Source of the DNA: Anthracocystis setariae | Lineage: Eukaryota; Basidiomycota; Ustilaginomycetes; Ustilaginales; Ustilaginaceae | DNA length: 64,000 nucleotides | Direction: 5' to 3' | NCBI GenBank assembly: GCA_928724745.1 | Contig: CAKMXJ010000022.1 | Location: 1-64,000, forward strand | Shown here: positions 1 through 7,529 of the stretch, one piece after another | How positions within the stretch are numbered: position 1 is the stretch's first letter | How the letters are laid out: the number at the start of each line of letters is the position of its first letter | Program-made: the position numbers and the translations under genes | The notes under the pieces: model-generated | Database searches by the model: none | What the model was told of the DNA's origin: nothing | What the model saw: the letters and a program-made list of their open reading frames with translations, nothing else

Positions 1-130
1 AGTCGGGCCAATATTGACGGAGCCGTACAGCAACATTTTATTATGCAACTTGCGTAGGGTTAAGTAATCAAATATACCTATTTTGGGTAGATGAACAACT
101 TTTATTAAGCAACCCTACCCTGTTTGTAAT

Positions 131-538
131 TCAGACCCCCTTGTAAGCAGTAACATCTTTGAACAAGGGTGTCAGCGGGACTCCAAGAGTACAGCCAACG
201 CGCGTGCAGACAAGCAACTGCGGGTGATTGACCAAGCGGAGATAGAAGCGGCCAAGGTCAGCGCCTTGGGGGGCAGCAGCTGCACGGCTGTCAGCAGCTG
301 CAATGTCAGGTACAGCAGCAGCATTGGCGGCCAGCTGGTTTGCAGCAGGTAAGACAGGACTGTGTTGGAGAAAGACGCATGTATCAGAAACACGGAAATT
401 GCTGGTGATGCGTGGGGACAGGACACAAAAAGCTTACGTTTCAAGCAAGGGAATTTCCACTGACTCGTTGTCAAGTGCTGCAATGATGCTGCCATCAGCC
501 TGGCTGTTGTTGGCAGGAGGCGGTGACTGTGAAGTCAT
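131..538 (-). CDS. Two-exon N-terminal fragment of an unrecognised subtelomeric protein
   Basis: I read a small gene as complement(join(131..359,438..538)). Exon 1 starts at an ATG at 538. The 78-nt intron runs from a GTAAGC donor to a CAG acceptor at 360-362 and keeps the frame, giving about 109 aa. The C-terminal part contains HPQLLVCTRVGC, a C-x4-C pair after a short hydrophobic strand. It looks like the start of a zinc-finger module that breaks off before its histidines, and the stop comes a few codons later. Just left of the stop is GGGTAGGG, a telomere-like motif. I infer the 5' part of a larger subtelomeric gene that lost its downstream half. Similar C..C starts occur in N-terminal regions of fungal telomere-linked helicases, but no helicase motif is present here, so function is unassigned. 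Confidence 0.42.
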
Positions 539-645
539 GATTGGAGATGTTGAGCAGTCTGCGTTGATGATGGGCGTAGAGATTCAAGTGAGATTGGTAC
601 AGAGAGGATGAGGATGTGATGTCCTCTGCAGCGCAGGCGCCCATC

Positions 646-651
646 TATATA
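646..651 (-). promoter_or_regulatory. Candidate TATA box of the 131-538 gene
   Basis: TATATA lies about 108 bp upstream of the ATG at 538 on the minus strand, a plausible distance for a fungal core promoter. The match is only six bases. Confidence 0.3.
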
Positions 652-659
652 CCACTGAG

Positions 660-1408
660 GCCCGTCCAGCAGCCAGCTCAGCAACACCATTCAGTGTGCG
701 TGACTCACAGACAATGTAGTACGGACCCCAGAGCATGCGCATGCACATGGCAGGACAGTCTGCCAGGCAAGCGCAGTGAAAATTTTTGCACACAACGGCT
801 GTACTTGCCCCAGCCCAAACAATGGCTGAGCGTGGGAACAAAGGGGATCCTTGACTGGACGCGTGCTGATAGGTTGGATAGGCATGTCACGCCTTGGAGA
901 AGGACAAAGGGAGATGGTGTTGGCAATGGCATTGTGTGGTGGTGAACAAAGGGATCCAGTCCGGACAGTTTAACTGACCCGCTGAAAAGCTGATGCGCTG
1001 ATCAATAGACTTGATCAATAGACTTGATGGCGGTCTGACAGTCAAAGAAAATGAATGTGCTGGTCAATTGACGTGCTGGCGGTCTGACAGATGGGAAAAA
1101 GGAGACACGCTCACTGGATCTGTACTTTGGGCACGGCGCCAGTATCAAAGTTGGATCTGTACGTCAGGCACTGGACCAGTCCTCCACTTTGACCATTGCC
1201 CAGCCAATTTCCTGGCAATTTTGACGCGTCCGTTGCCCGTTGCCCGTTGCTCCTGCTAAAATCTGGCGTTTGACGTTGCTGCACTGGAGCAGTGTAAATT
1301 TGGCTGTCCATTGGGGTGACGTACAAATGGCAGGGCCTGCCATTTGGCAGGGAAATGGGCGACGGATATGACCGTCGCGTGCAGCCGGCGCACCACGGCC
1401 TAGGGCTA
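660..1408. other. Gene-free stretch, probably upstream region of the 131-538 gene
   Basis: I see no convincing coding potential. It holds a 14-bp tandem duplication (TGATCAATAGACT at about 1009-1036) and two copies of GGCGGTCTGACAG near 1027 and 1077. The right edge (about 1399-1409) has CCTAGGGCTAGG, which may be a decayed telomeric junction with the tandem repeats that follow. Confidence 0.4.
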
Positions 1409-1850
1409 GGAATTTCCGACGTCTCTGGACGTGTTAGAACACGTGTTGTGACACGTACTGAACAAGCAGAAAAAGCAGGAATTTCCGACGTCTCTGGACA
1501 TGTTAGAACACGTGTTGTGACACGTACTGAACAAGCAGAAAAAAGCAGGAATTTTGGACGTCTCCGGCTGTGTTAGATCACGTTATGTGACACATGCTGA
1601 TTAAGTGGAAAAAGCAGGAATTTCGGACGTCTCCAGCTGTGTTAGATCACGTGTTGTGACACGTTCCGTCTTTGCGGAAAAAAGCAGGAATTTCGGACGT
1701 CCTCGGACGTGTTAGAACACGTGTTGTGACACGTACTGAACAAGCAGAAAAAAGCAGGAATTTCGGACGCTTCCGGACGTGTTAGAACACGTGTTGTGAC
1801 ACGTTCAGAACAAGCAGAAAAAAGCAGGAATTTTGGACGCGTCCGGTCTA
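1409..1850. repeat. Tandem repeat of about 69 bp with palindromic CACGTG cores (X3-type)
   Basis: Seven successive starts of GGAATTTCSGACGTC-like sequence lie at about 68-70 bp spacing from 1409. Each unit carries a TTAGAACACGTGTT palindrome followed by GTGACACGT and an A-rich spacer, AACAAGCAGAAAAAAGC. Two diverged units recur at 4035-4165. CACGTG is the classic E-box core bound by bHLH proteins such as Cbf1; use here is inference. The array leads directly into a GACCGTC-type array and a type 1 X terminus, so it belongs to one X subtype. Confidence 0.85.
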
Positions 1851-2009
1851 ATTTGTATTGGACCGTCTTAATTTGTATTGGACCGTCTTAATTTGTATTG
1901 GACCGTCTTAATTTGTATTGGACCGTCTTCCAATTTGAATACAGACGCGTCTTCCAATTTTCAAATGGACCGTCTTCCAGAGCTGCCTAGCTCCGGATAA
2001 GCATTAGAA
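1851..2009. repeat. 20-bp GACCGTCTTAATTTGTATTG array and type 1 terminus of X
   Basis: Four perfect or near-perfect 20-bp units are followed by GACGCGTC, more GACCGTCTTCC motifs, and the terminal string GGATAAGCATTAGAA ending at 2009. The same terminus ends at 3909, 4318, 5540 (one mismatch) and 11000. Here it abuts telomeric repeats directly. Confidence 0.85.
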
Positions 2010-2027
2010 CCCTAACCCTAACCCTAA
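2010..2027. repeat. Internal telomeric tract, three CCCTAA units
   Basis: Three exact CCCTAA units lie between a type 1 X terminus on the left and the broken end of an X gene copy on the right. The orientation is that of a left chromosome end. Smut telomeres are TTAGGG, as known for Ustilago maydis. Confidence 0.95.
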
Positions 2028-3224
2028 GAGCGGCAGCTTGAAGCGTGGCTCAAAGCGGAAATTAACCTTGAGCTCGGCAAAGTACACCCAATGATTGAAC
2101 AGCTCAGCGTCCTTGAAATCAGGGGAGTAGCTGCACAAGCTCAGGTAGCAGCCAGCAGGGTAGATGCGCAGCAGGTCTGCGGGAGAGATGGTCACCGCAA
2201 ATGAATCCACATCATACTCCACACAGCCATTCCAGTCAGTCACCGGGTTGAGAGCTGGAATGGGCGGCAAGGTTGCCCGCTCCTGCTGCCTAGCACTGTC
2301 AAGCAGGCTTACAGGCGGTGGTGCTGCTGGCTCCATGTCATCCAGATCCATTGCTGGGAGCAAGACCACAATGCCGTCCACCGGCATGTCCTCCACTTCC
2401 TCCAACCGCAACTCTGGCTGCTGTTGCTGTTGCTCCGGCTGCTCTGGCACAGGTGCTGGCAGCTGCGGCAGTGTCTCCCCCTCTGCCTCTTCATCTGACG
2501 GGTCCTCCAATTCCTCCACCTGCTGCTCCAGAGACGGAATGGGGAAAGGATCCGGCACTTCACCAGAGGACGCGTCAGGCTGGAAACTATTTTCCATTTC
2601 TTCAGCCTCTGGCTCCAGTGCCGGCACTAGCTCAGTCTCTCCGTCTGCCTCCTCTCCCAATTCTGCTGCCGCTTCCACCTCAGCCTCTGCCTCTGCCTCT
2701 GCAAAGACCACATCCAAGTTGTCCTCCACAAGCGTCAGGGGAAAATCCTCTGAGCTCTCCACGCTAACCTCTGAATTTGAATCAGAATTCAATTCAATTG
2801 AATCCTCCTCTGCTAGAATTGCTGGATCCAACACAGCAAGGAAAGGGTCGGCAGGTTGCTCTTCTGCCGCAGGCGCAGTTGCAAGCTCTGGACTCACCGC
2901 ATCTTGAGTTACCGCATCTTGAGAGACTGCTGTTGCTGTTGTTGTTGTTGATGTTGTTGCTGCTGGTGCTGATGCTGCCGGTGCTGATGCAGGTGTAGGT
3001 TGAGCCTGACTTTGAGTTGCTGCACCTTGACATTTGCGGATGCCTTGATGCTTGAGGAGTGCTGCCGCATTCATCACAACTTGTCCGCAAGCACATGCTA
3101 CAAGTCCAGCAGCTGCCGCTGCCTCTGGACTGACAGGCACACCGCTGTGAGCCTTGCGCAAGTGGTTGGTGATGTTGCTTGCGGCATAGGCATAGTTGCA
3201 TACGGGGCAGGTGATCTGCGACAT
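2028..3224 (-). pseudogene. X copy A: zinc-finger gene truncated by telomeric repeats
   Basis: The reading frame starts at ATG 3224 (MSQITCPVC) and closely matches the intact copy at 7530-10370 up to the residues FKLPL. It then enters the telomeric tract, whose translation LGLGLGF ends the frame at 2004. It retains the C2H2-like finger, the C-x-C...H...C module and the acidic, Ala/Glu/Gln-rich middle, and lacks the C-terminal 500 or so residues of the intact copy. Differences from that copy are mostly single substitutions, so duplication or transposition was recent. The homology begins exactly where the TTAGGG units stop, as expected for a broken chromosome end healed by telomere addition. 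Confidence 0.85.
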
Positions 3225-3292
3225 GTTGATTGAGTATGATGAGCGGTTGTCAAAAAAGGAATGCAACGGTGTTGCAAATATCAAAGCTTTTG

Positions 3293-3800
3293 TAGTGGAC
3301 CGTCTTGCTGTTGAAGCTGACCGTCTTCCAGTTCTAGTAGACCGTCTTGCAATTGTAGTGGACCGTCTTCCAATTGTAGCAGACCGTCTTGGACTTGTAG
3401 TGGACCGTCTTGGATTTGTAGTGGACCGTCTTGGATTTGTAGTGGGCCGTCTTCCAGTTGTAGCAGACCGTCTTGGAGTTGTATTTGCCCGTCTTCCATT
3501 TGTAGCAGACCGTCTTCCATTTGTAGCAGACCGTCTTGGATTTGTAGTAGACCGTCTTGGAGTTGTAGTAGACCGTCTTCCAATTGTAGCAGACCGTCTT
3601 GGACTTGTAGTAGACCGTCTTGGAGTTGTAGTAGACCGTCTTGGATTTGTAGTGGACCGTCTTGGATTTGTAGTGGACCGTCTTGGATTTGTAGTGGACC
3701 GTCTTGGATTTGTAGTGGACTGTCTTCCCTGCTCAGCATGCTCAAAAAAGTTGAATTTGTATTGGACCGTCTTCCAATTTGTATTGGACCGTCTTGCCAG
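3293..3800. repeat. 21-bp phased GACCGTC array upstream of X copy A
   Basis: Roughly two dozen units of GACCGTCTTGGATTTGTAGT type repeat with a 21-bp period. GACCGTCTT is nearly invariant and the remaining 12 bases vary between a few versions. A period divisible by three leaves several frames open on both strands, so long repetitive proteins here (RRSTTNP, DRLGFVV, QIQDGPL repeats) are artefacts of the period. The array starts about 70 bp upstream of the ATG at 3224. A period of two helical turns suits a protein-binding array. Confidence 0.92.
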
Positions 3801-3909
3801 ATGAATACAGACGCGTCTCACAATTCAATTGGACCGTCTTCCAATTTTCAAATGGACCGTTCTCCAGAGGGCCAGACGCGAGCTGCCCACCTGGGGATAA
3901 GCATTAGAA

Positions 3910-4017
3910 CCATGAAGTGGCACGTCTTCCTGGCATTTCAAAATCCAGCACAGTTTTCAAATGGACCGTCTCATTTTCTCAGGGACGCGTCCAAACAACA
4001 ATTTTTTGCCCATCAAA
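3910..4017. mobile_element. Fragment of X2-type element with type 2 terminus
   Basis: The segment from GAAGTGGCACGTCTTCCTGG to TTTTTTGCCCATCAAA also occurs, with a few differences, at 4721-4824. In both places the right end abuts CCCTAA or CCTAAC. The left end here joins a type 1 terminus directly, so this is a short remnant left after truncation from the left. Confidence 0.75.
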
Positions 4018-4033
4018 CCCTAACCCTAACCCT
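4018..4033. repeat. Internal telomeric tract, CCCTAA x2.7
   Basis: CCCTAACCCTAACCCT joins the type 2 terminus (left) to a truncated X3-type repeat segment (right). It has the same orientation as the tract at 2010-2027. Confidence 0.93.
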
Positions 4034-4318
4034 CCGGCTGTGTTAGATGACGTGTTGTGACACATGCAGAACAAGCAAAAAAAGCAGGAATTTCGGACGT
4101 CTCCGGACGTGTTAGAACACGTGTTGTGACACGTTCTGAACATGCGGAAAAAGCAGGAATTTTGGACGCGTCCGGTCACATTTGCATTGGACCGTCTTAA
4201 TTTGTATTGGACCGTCTTAATTTGTATTGGACCGTCTTCCAATTTGAATACAGACGCGTCTTCCAATTTTCAAATGGACCGTCTTCCAGAGCTGCCTAGC
4301 TGGGGATAAGCATTAGAA
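4034..4318. mobile_element. X3-type segment: two palindromic repeat units, GACCGTC array, type 1 terminus
   Basis: It carries two units of the CACGTG repeat seen at 1409-1850, then three GACCGTCTTAATTTGTATTG units, GACGCGTC, and the terminus GGGGATAAGCATTAGAA. It is colinear with 1700-2009 but broken at its left end by the telomeric tract. No gene lies inside. Confidence 0.8.
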
Positions 4319-4505
4319 GTATCCCCTGATGGCGCTTCAGTGCGGCATGATTCTGGACCACCTGCCCACAAGAGCATGCTGTCAACCCACATGCAGCTGC
4401 TTGCGCTGCTGTAACAAAGACTCCAGCATGGGCTTTGCAGATGTGGTTGGTGATGTTGGTTGCTGAGTAGGTAAAGTGGCAGACTGGACACGGCAAGAAA
4501 GTCAT
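4319..4505 (-). pseudogene. X copy B: diverged zinc-finger gene fragment (X2 subfamily)
   Basis: From ATG 4505 the frame encodes MTFLPCPVCHFTYSATNI..., aligning with the MSQITCPVCNYAYAASNI start of copies A and D. It has the same C-x2-C...H-x4-H finger and the following C-x-C...H module, but many substitutions. It breaks off after KRHQGI, where it meets a type 1 terminus ending at 4318. Its upstream region ends in the type 2 terminus, so zinc-finger subtype and terminus type go together. Confidence 0.75.
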
Positions 4506-4824
4506 GGCGGCGTGGATGTTGGATGGTCAGTGGTGAGATGAGCTGTCTGCCTGGCCTTTGCAATTGTAGTGGACTGTCTTCTGCTTTGTTACCAACCGTC
4601 TCCTGGTTCTTACTGATTGTCTTCAAATTGTTACTGACTGTCTTCCAATTTGAAGTAGACCGTCTGTCTTTTTCTTTGAAGTGGACCGTCATCTGCTGAA
4701 TTCAAATCCAAAATAATTTTGAAGTGGCACGTCTTCCTGGCATTTCAAAATTCAGCACAATTTTCAAATGGACCGTCTCATTTTCTCAGGGACGCGTCCA
4801 AACAACGATTTTTTGCCCATCAAA
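4506..4824. mobile_element. Upstream region of X copy B with type 2 terminus
   Basis: Degenerate GACCGTC-like motifs (GGACTGTCTTC, GACCGTCTGTC, GGACCGTCATC) stand at irregular spacing. They are followed by GACCGTCTCATTTTCTCAGG, GACGCGTCC and the type 2 end TTTTTTGCCCATCAAA at 4824. The array is less regular than in X1 copies. Confidence 0.7.
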
Positions 4825-4830
4825 CCTAAC
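4825..4830. repeat. Short telomere-like junction CCTAAC
   Basis: CCTAAC joins the type 2 terminus of X copy B to the broken end of X copy C. On its own six bases mean little; here it sits exactly at a junction where the other junctions also have CCCTAA units. Confidence 0.6.
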
Positions 4831-4974
4831 TTGTCCGCAAGCACATGCTACAAGTCCTGCAGCTGCTGCTGCCTCTGCACTGACAGCTATGCCATTGTGA
4901 GCCTTGCGCAAGTGGTTGGTGATGTTGCTTGCGGCATAGGCATAGTTGCATACGGGGCAGGTGATCTGCAACAT
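4828..4974 (-). pseudogene. X copy C: short zinc-finger gene fragment
   Basis: From ATG 4974 the frame reads MLQITCPVCNYAYAASNI and keeps the first finger. It runs through GLVACACGQV and then stops matching the intact copy, in the middle of the second metal-binding module. Only about 48 codons survive. The upstream array at 5041-5440 and a type 1 terminus at 5526-5540 identify it as X1 subfamily. Confidence 0.8.
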
Positions 4975-5040
4975 GTTGATTGAGTATGATGAGTGGTTGT
5001 CAAAAAAGGAATGCAACAGTGTTGCAAATATCAAAGCTTT

Positions 5041-5440
5041 TGTAGTGGACCGTCTTGCTGTTGAAGCTAACCGTCTTCCAGTTCTAGTAGACTGTCTTGC
5101 AATTGTAGTGGACCGTCTCCAAATTGTAGTGTTGTAGTTGACCATCTTCCAATTGTAGCAGACCGTCTTGGATTTGTAGTTGACCGTCTTGGATTTGTAG
5201 TTGACCGTCTTGGACTTGTAGTGGGCCGTCTTCCATTTGTAGCAGACCGTCTTGGAGTTGTATTTGCCCGTCTTGGATTTGTAGTAGACCGTCTTCCATT
5301 TGTAGTAGACCGTCTTGGATTTGTAGTGGACCGTCGTGGATTTGTAGTAGACCGTCTTCCCTGCTCAGCACGCTCAAAAAAGTTGAATTTGTATTGGACC
5401 GTCTTCCAATTTATATTGGACCGTCTTCCAATTTGTATTG
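5041..5440. repeat. 21-bp GACCGTC array upstream of X copy C
   Basis: It has the same unit type and period as 3293-3800, with fewer units and more GACTGTC or GACCATC variants. A run CCAAATTGTAGTGTTGTAGTTGACC interrupts the phase and is shared with the array of copy D, so C and D descend from a common array version distinct from A. Confidence 0.88.
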
Positions 5441-5540
5441 GACCGTCTTGCCAGATGAATACAGACGCGTCTCAGATTTCAAATGGACCGTCTTCCAGAG
5501 GGCCAGATGCAAGCTGCCCACCTGGGGATAAGCTTTAGAA

Positions 5541-5578
5541 GTTTTTCCTTGAGCACCAGAACCTCTAATAACCCTAAC
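5541..5578. repeat. 31-bp direct repeat followed by CCCTAAC
   Basis: Positions 5541-5571 are identical to 6392-6422, the start of the oxygenase fragment. The type 1 X terminus ends at 5540 and CCCTAAC follows at 5572-5578. An X terminus is therefore joined to a sliver of the oxygenase sequence, which is itself joined to a telomere-like unit. Confidence 0.8.
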
Positions 5579-6391
5579 ATCTGTCCAGTTGTAACACTTG
5601 AGCCTGGCACTGAAAGCAAGCTTTGCCTTGCCAAGGTTGACTACGTCTGTATGCAGCCAAGGCATCCTATTTTGTTGAACTCAGCAGAGCTTTAAGGTTG
5701 ATCCAAACATTCAGGTCTATGCTGCTGAGGTTGACATCAAGCTTGAAGGTGATGAGGGCTGGTGTGCATCCTGGTGAGGTTGGCAATCAGTATCAGACAG
5801 GCAAGGTTGAGGCCAATGTGGACCCTACTAAGGTTGAGGTAGACCATACCAAGATTGACATCCAGGTTGAGGGTGGACTTGCCAAGCCTGACCATGTTGA
5901 GCTCAAACCTCCAGAGGTTGATCATGCTAGGCTTGCACCTCCTGAGGTTGACCATACTGAGGTTGAGGTAGAGGTTGAGGCTTGGGCTGGCTAGGTTGCA
6001 GACATTGAGGTTGAGGTTGAGGCTAGTGAGGTTGCAGAGGTTGAGGTTGAGGTTGAGGCTGGCTAGGTTGTGGAGGTGGAGGTCCGGGTTGCTGAGGTTG
6101 CAGGCTAGGTTGGCTAGGTTAAGGAGGTTGTCAACCTCAACAACATTGAATGATGACATACAGCCTCAACCATTTAATTTGAGATGATATGGCTATCCAT
6201 TCCCTTACCTGTGGGCCCCAGTGTATGTGTCCAGCGCATCTGCAGACAAGTCAATTAGCAGAATCAACTCAAGGTCAAAAAACTTTGACGGCTCGGAAAG
6301 TTGCAATTTTTGTTAAACTTTAACAAAATTTGTAACTATTCCGGTAGCTTATAGCCCCATTGAGGTTGCCAGATCATAAGAAGGCCAAGTG
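5579..6391. other. Unassigned subtelomeric spacer with GAGGTTGA minisatellite
   Basis: From about 5750 to 6135 the plus strand is dominated by GAGGTTGA and related GAGGTTGACCAT or GCTAGGTT units in loose tandem. The open frames across it are low-complexity (NLNLNL or VEVEVE) and not credible genes. The rest (5579-5750, 6140-6391) shows no gene or known repeat. Confidence 0.6.
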
Positions 6392-6933
6392 GTTTTTCCT
6401 TGAGCACCAGAACCTCTAATAACATCAAAGCGCTACGGGAGTACTGCAACACCAAGTTCTTTGAGTGCTTCCCTGAGCACGCAAACCACCACATGCACAT
6501 CGGAGCCTCCCACCACTACAGGCCCCACGGTGCCTTCCTGTGGGCGCCCTGCTTCCCTTCCCTTGCCATCAACCAGGAAGGCCAGGCGTACAGCTTGCCA
6601 CACAGGGACAGGCGTGACTACCTGCAAGGGCTTGCCGGTGTCTTTAGCTACGGTGACTACACCGAGCTGCAGATCAGCTTTGCAGAGGCCAAGGTCAGCC
6701 TTGACTTTCCCCCCGGTGCACTCTGCTTCTTCCCCTCCCATGTGCTGCACCACTTCAACTCTCCTATTCTGGAAGGAGAGACTCGGGGAAGCATGACCAT
6801 GTTCATGTCCAGTGATGTGGCCAAGTGGGATGGCTATGGCGGCCGGGCCTGTGACACACCTGAAGAGGTCAAGCAGGCCTACCGTCGACAGTGCCTGGAT
6901 GCCTGGCAGCTGTTCCAGCCACTGCCTCAGTAG
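6392..6933 (+). pseudogene. Fragment of a TET/JBP-like 2-oxoglutarate/Fe(II) oxygenase
   Basis: The open frame runs to a stop at 6931-6933 but has no ATG at its left end, where it meets the 31-bp repeat. It encodes about 177 aa. Visible features are LPHRDRRD, which supplies an HxD-type metal pair, then GVFSYGDYTELQ, LDFPPGALCFFPSHVLHH with a candidate distal metal histidine, and an Arg in GETRGS for 2-oxoglutarate. This order and the FPPG..FFPS..LHH string match the double-stranded beta-helix domain of fungal TET/JBP-like dioxygenases, a family that expanded with transposons in basidiomycetes. The N-terminal part is missing. It may be the cargo or accessory gene of a decayed transposon. Activity cannot be judged. 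Confidence 0.6.
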
Positions 6934-7529
6934 TTAGTTCATTCCATGTCTCAGCGTTCATTCTGTGTCTCAGTGTTCATTCCGTGTCTCAACTTGATCT
7001 CTTACTTAATCCCGTGTTTCCAATTTGATCTCAGAGTCTAGTGTCCTGTGTTTTCCAAAGTGGAGTGGCACGTGTTCAAAGTCTGATGGCATGTCTGTAA
7101 TTGAAGTCTGATGACACGTCTCTGACAAGCAAAAAACAAGGAATGCATCAACATTTAGTGAGAGCGCACATCCGCCCAGGTCAAATTGCTGACTGTTATA
7201 GCTCGGTGTGGCGGAGGATTAACATTGCATACAATGCGGCAACACCAGAAATTCAAACCCCCCTTGGGATTCGAACCTGGTGCCCAGCCCGTCAAGGCCA
7301 GCCCCTTTTCCATAAATGGTTCTCAATGACTCCGAGGAGATCAACCACTGAGCTAATAGCACTCTTGTTGCCGGTCTGGTCTCCTTTACCGTACATCAAC
7401 CAATTTCTCTCACCATTGCTCACCGCTAATCCATTCAGCTCACCACATGTACTTAAATTCTTCACAGCATTCAAGAAAAGGAATCCAAAATCACATCCCA
7501 AAATCACAGCACAAATTGGGAACACAAAA
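6934..7529. other. Spacer left of the intact X gene
   Basis: It holds a short three-fold repeat around TTCATTCYGTGTCTCA (about 6938-7000), ATGRCACGTCT-like motifs at 7085-7125 and a tRNA-like segment (7258-7352). It probably includes the 3' part of the X copy, but the distal end of X cannot be fixed because no other copy reaches this far. Confidence 0.45.
7258..7352 (-). other. tRNA-like sequence with A-box and B-box
   Basis: On the minus strand TTAGCTCAGTGGTTGA (about 7340-7355) fits an RNA polymerase III A-box and GGTTCGAATCCC (about 7265-7277) is an excellent B-box. The boxes are about 78 nt apart, longer than in an intronless tRNA. The flanking 7-mers do not pair as an acceptor stem and the T-stem is poor. 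I infer a decayed or intron-bearing tRNA, or the head of a tRNA-derived SINE, rather than a working tRNA. Confidence 0.35.

Noticed and set aside
2164..2907. Plus-strand frame of 247 aa in X copy A and its twin at 9304-10047
   Set aside because: Exact antisense of the zinc-finger coding region, Ser/Gly low-complexity, no motif. The minus frame has clear metal-binding motifs.
3293..3800. CRISPR-like array
   Set aside because: Repeats are contiguous 21-bp units without unique spacers, and the organism is a eukaryote.
3196..3821. Long repetitive proteins over the GACCGTC arrays (RRSTTNP, DRLGFVV, QIQDGPL types), also at 5084-5377 and 10427-10912
   Set aside because: A 21-bp period keeps several frames open on both strands at once, most lack an ATG start, and the conserved zinc-finger ATG lies downstream.
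5737..6159. 140-aa minus-strand frame rich in Asn-Leu
   Set aside because: Translation of the GAGGTTGA minisatellite.
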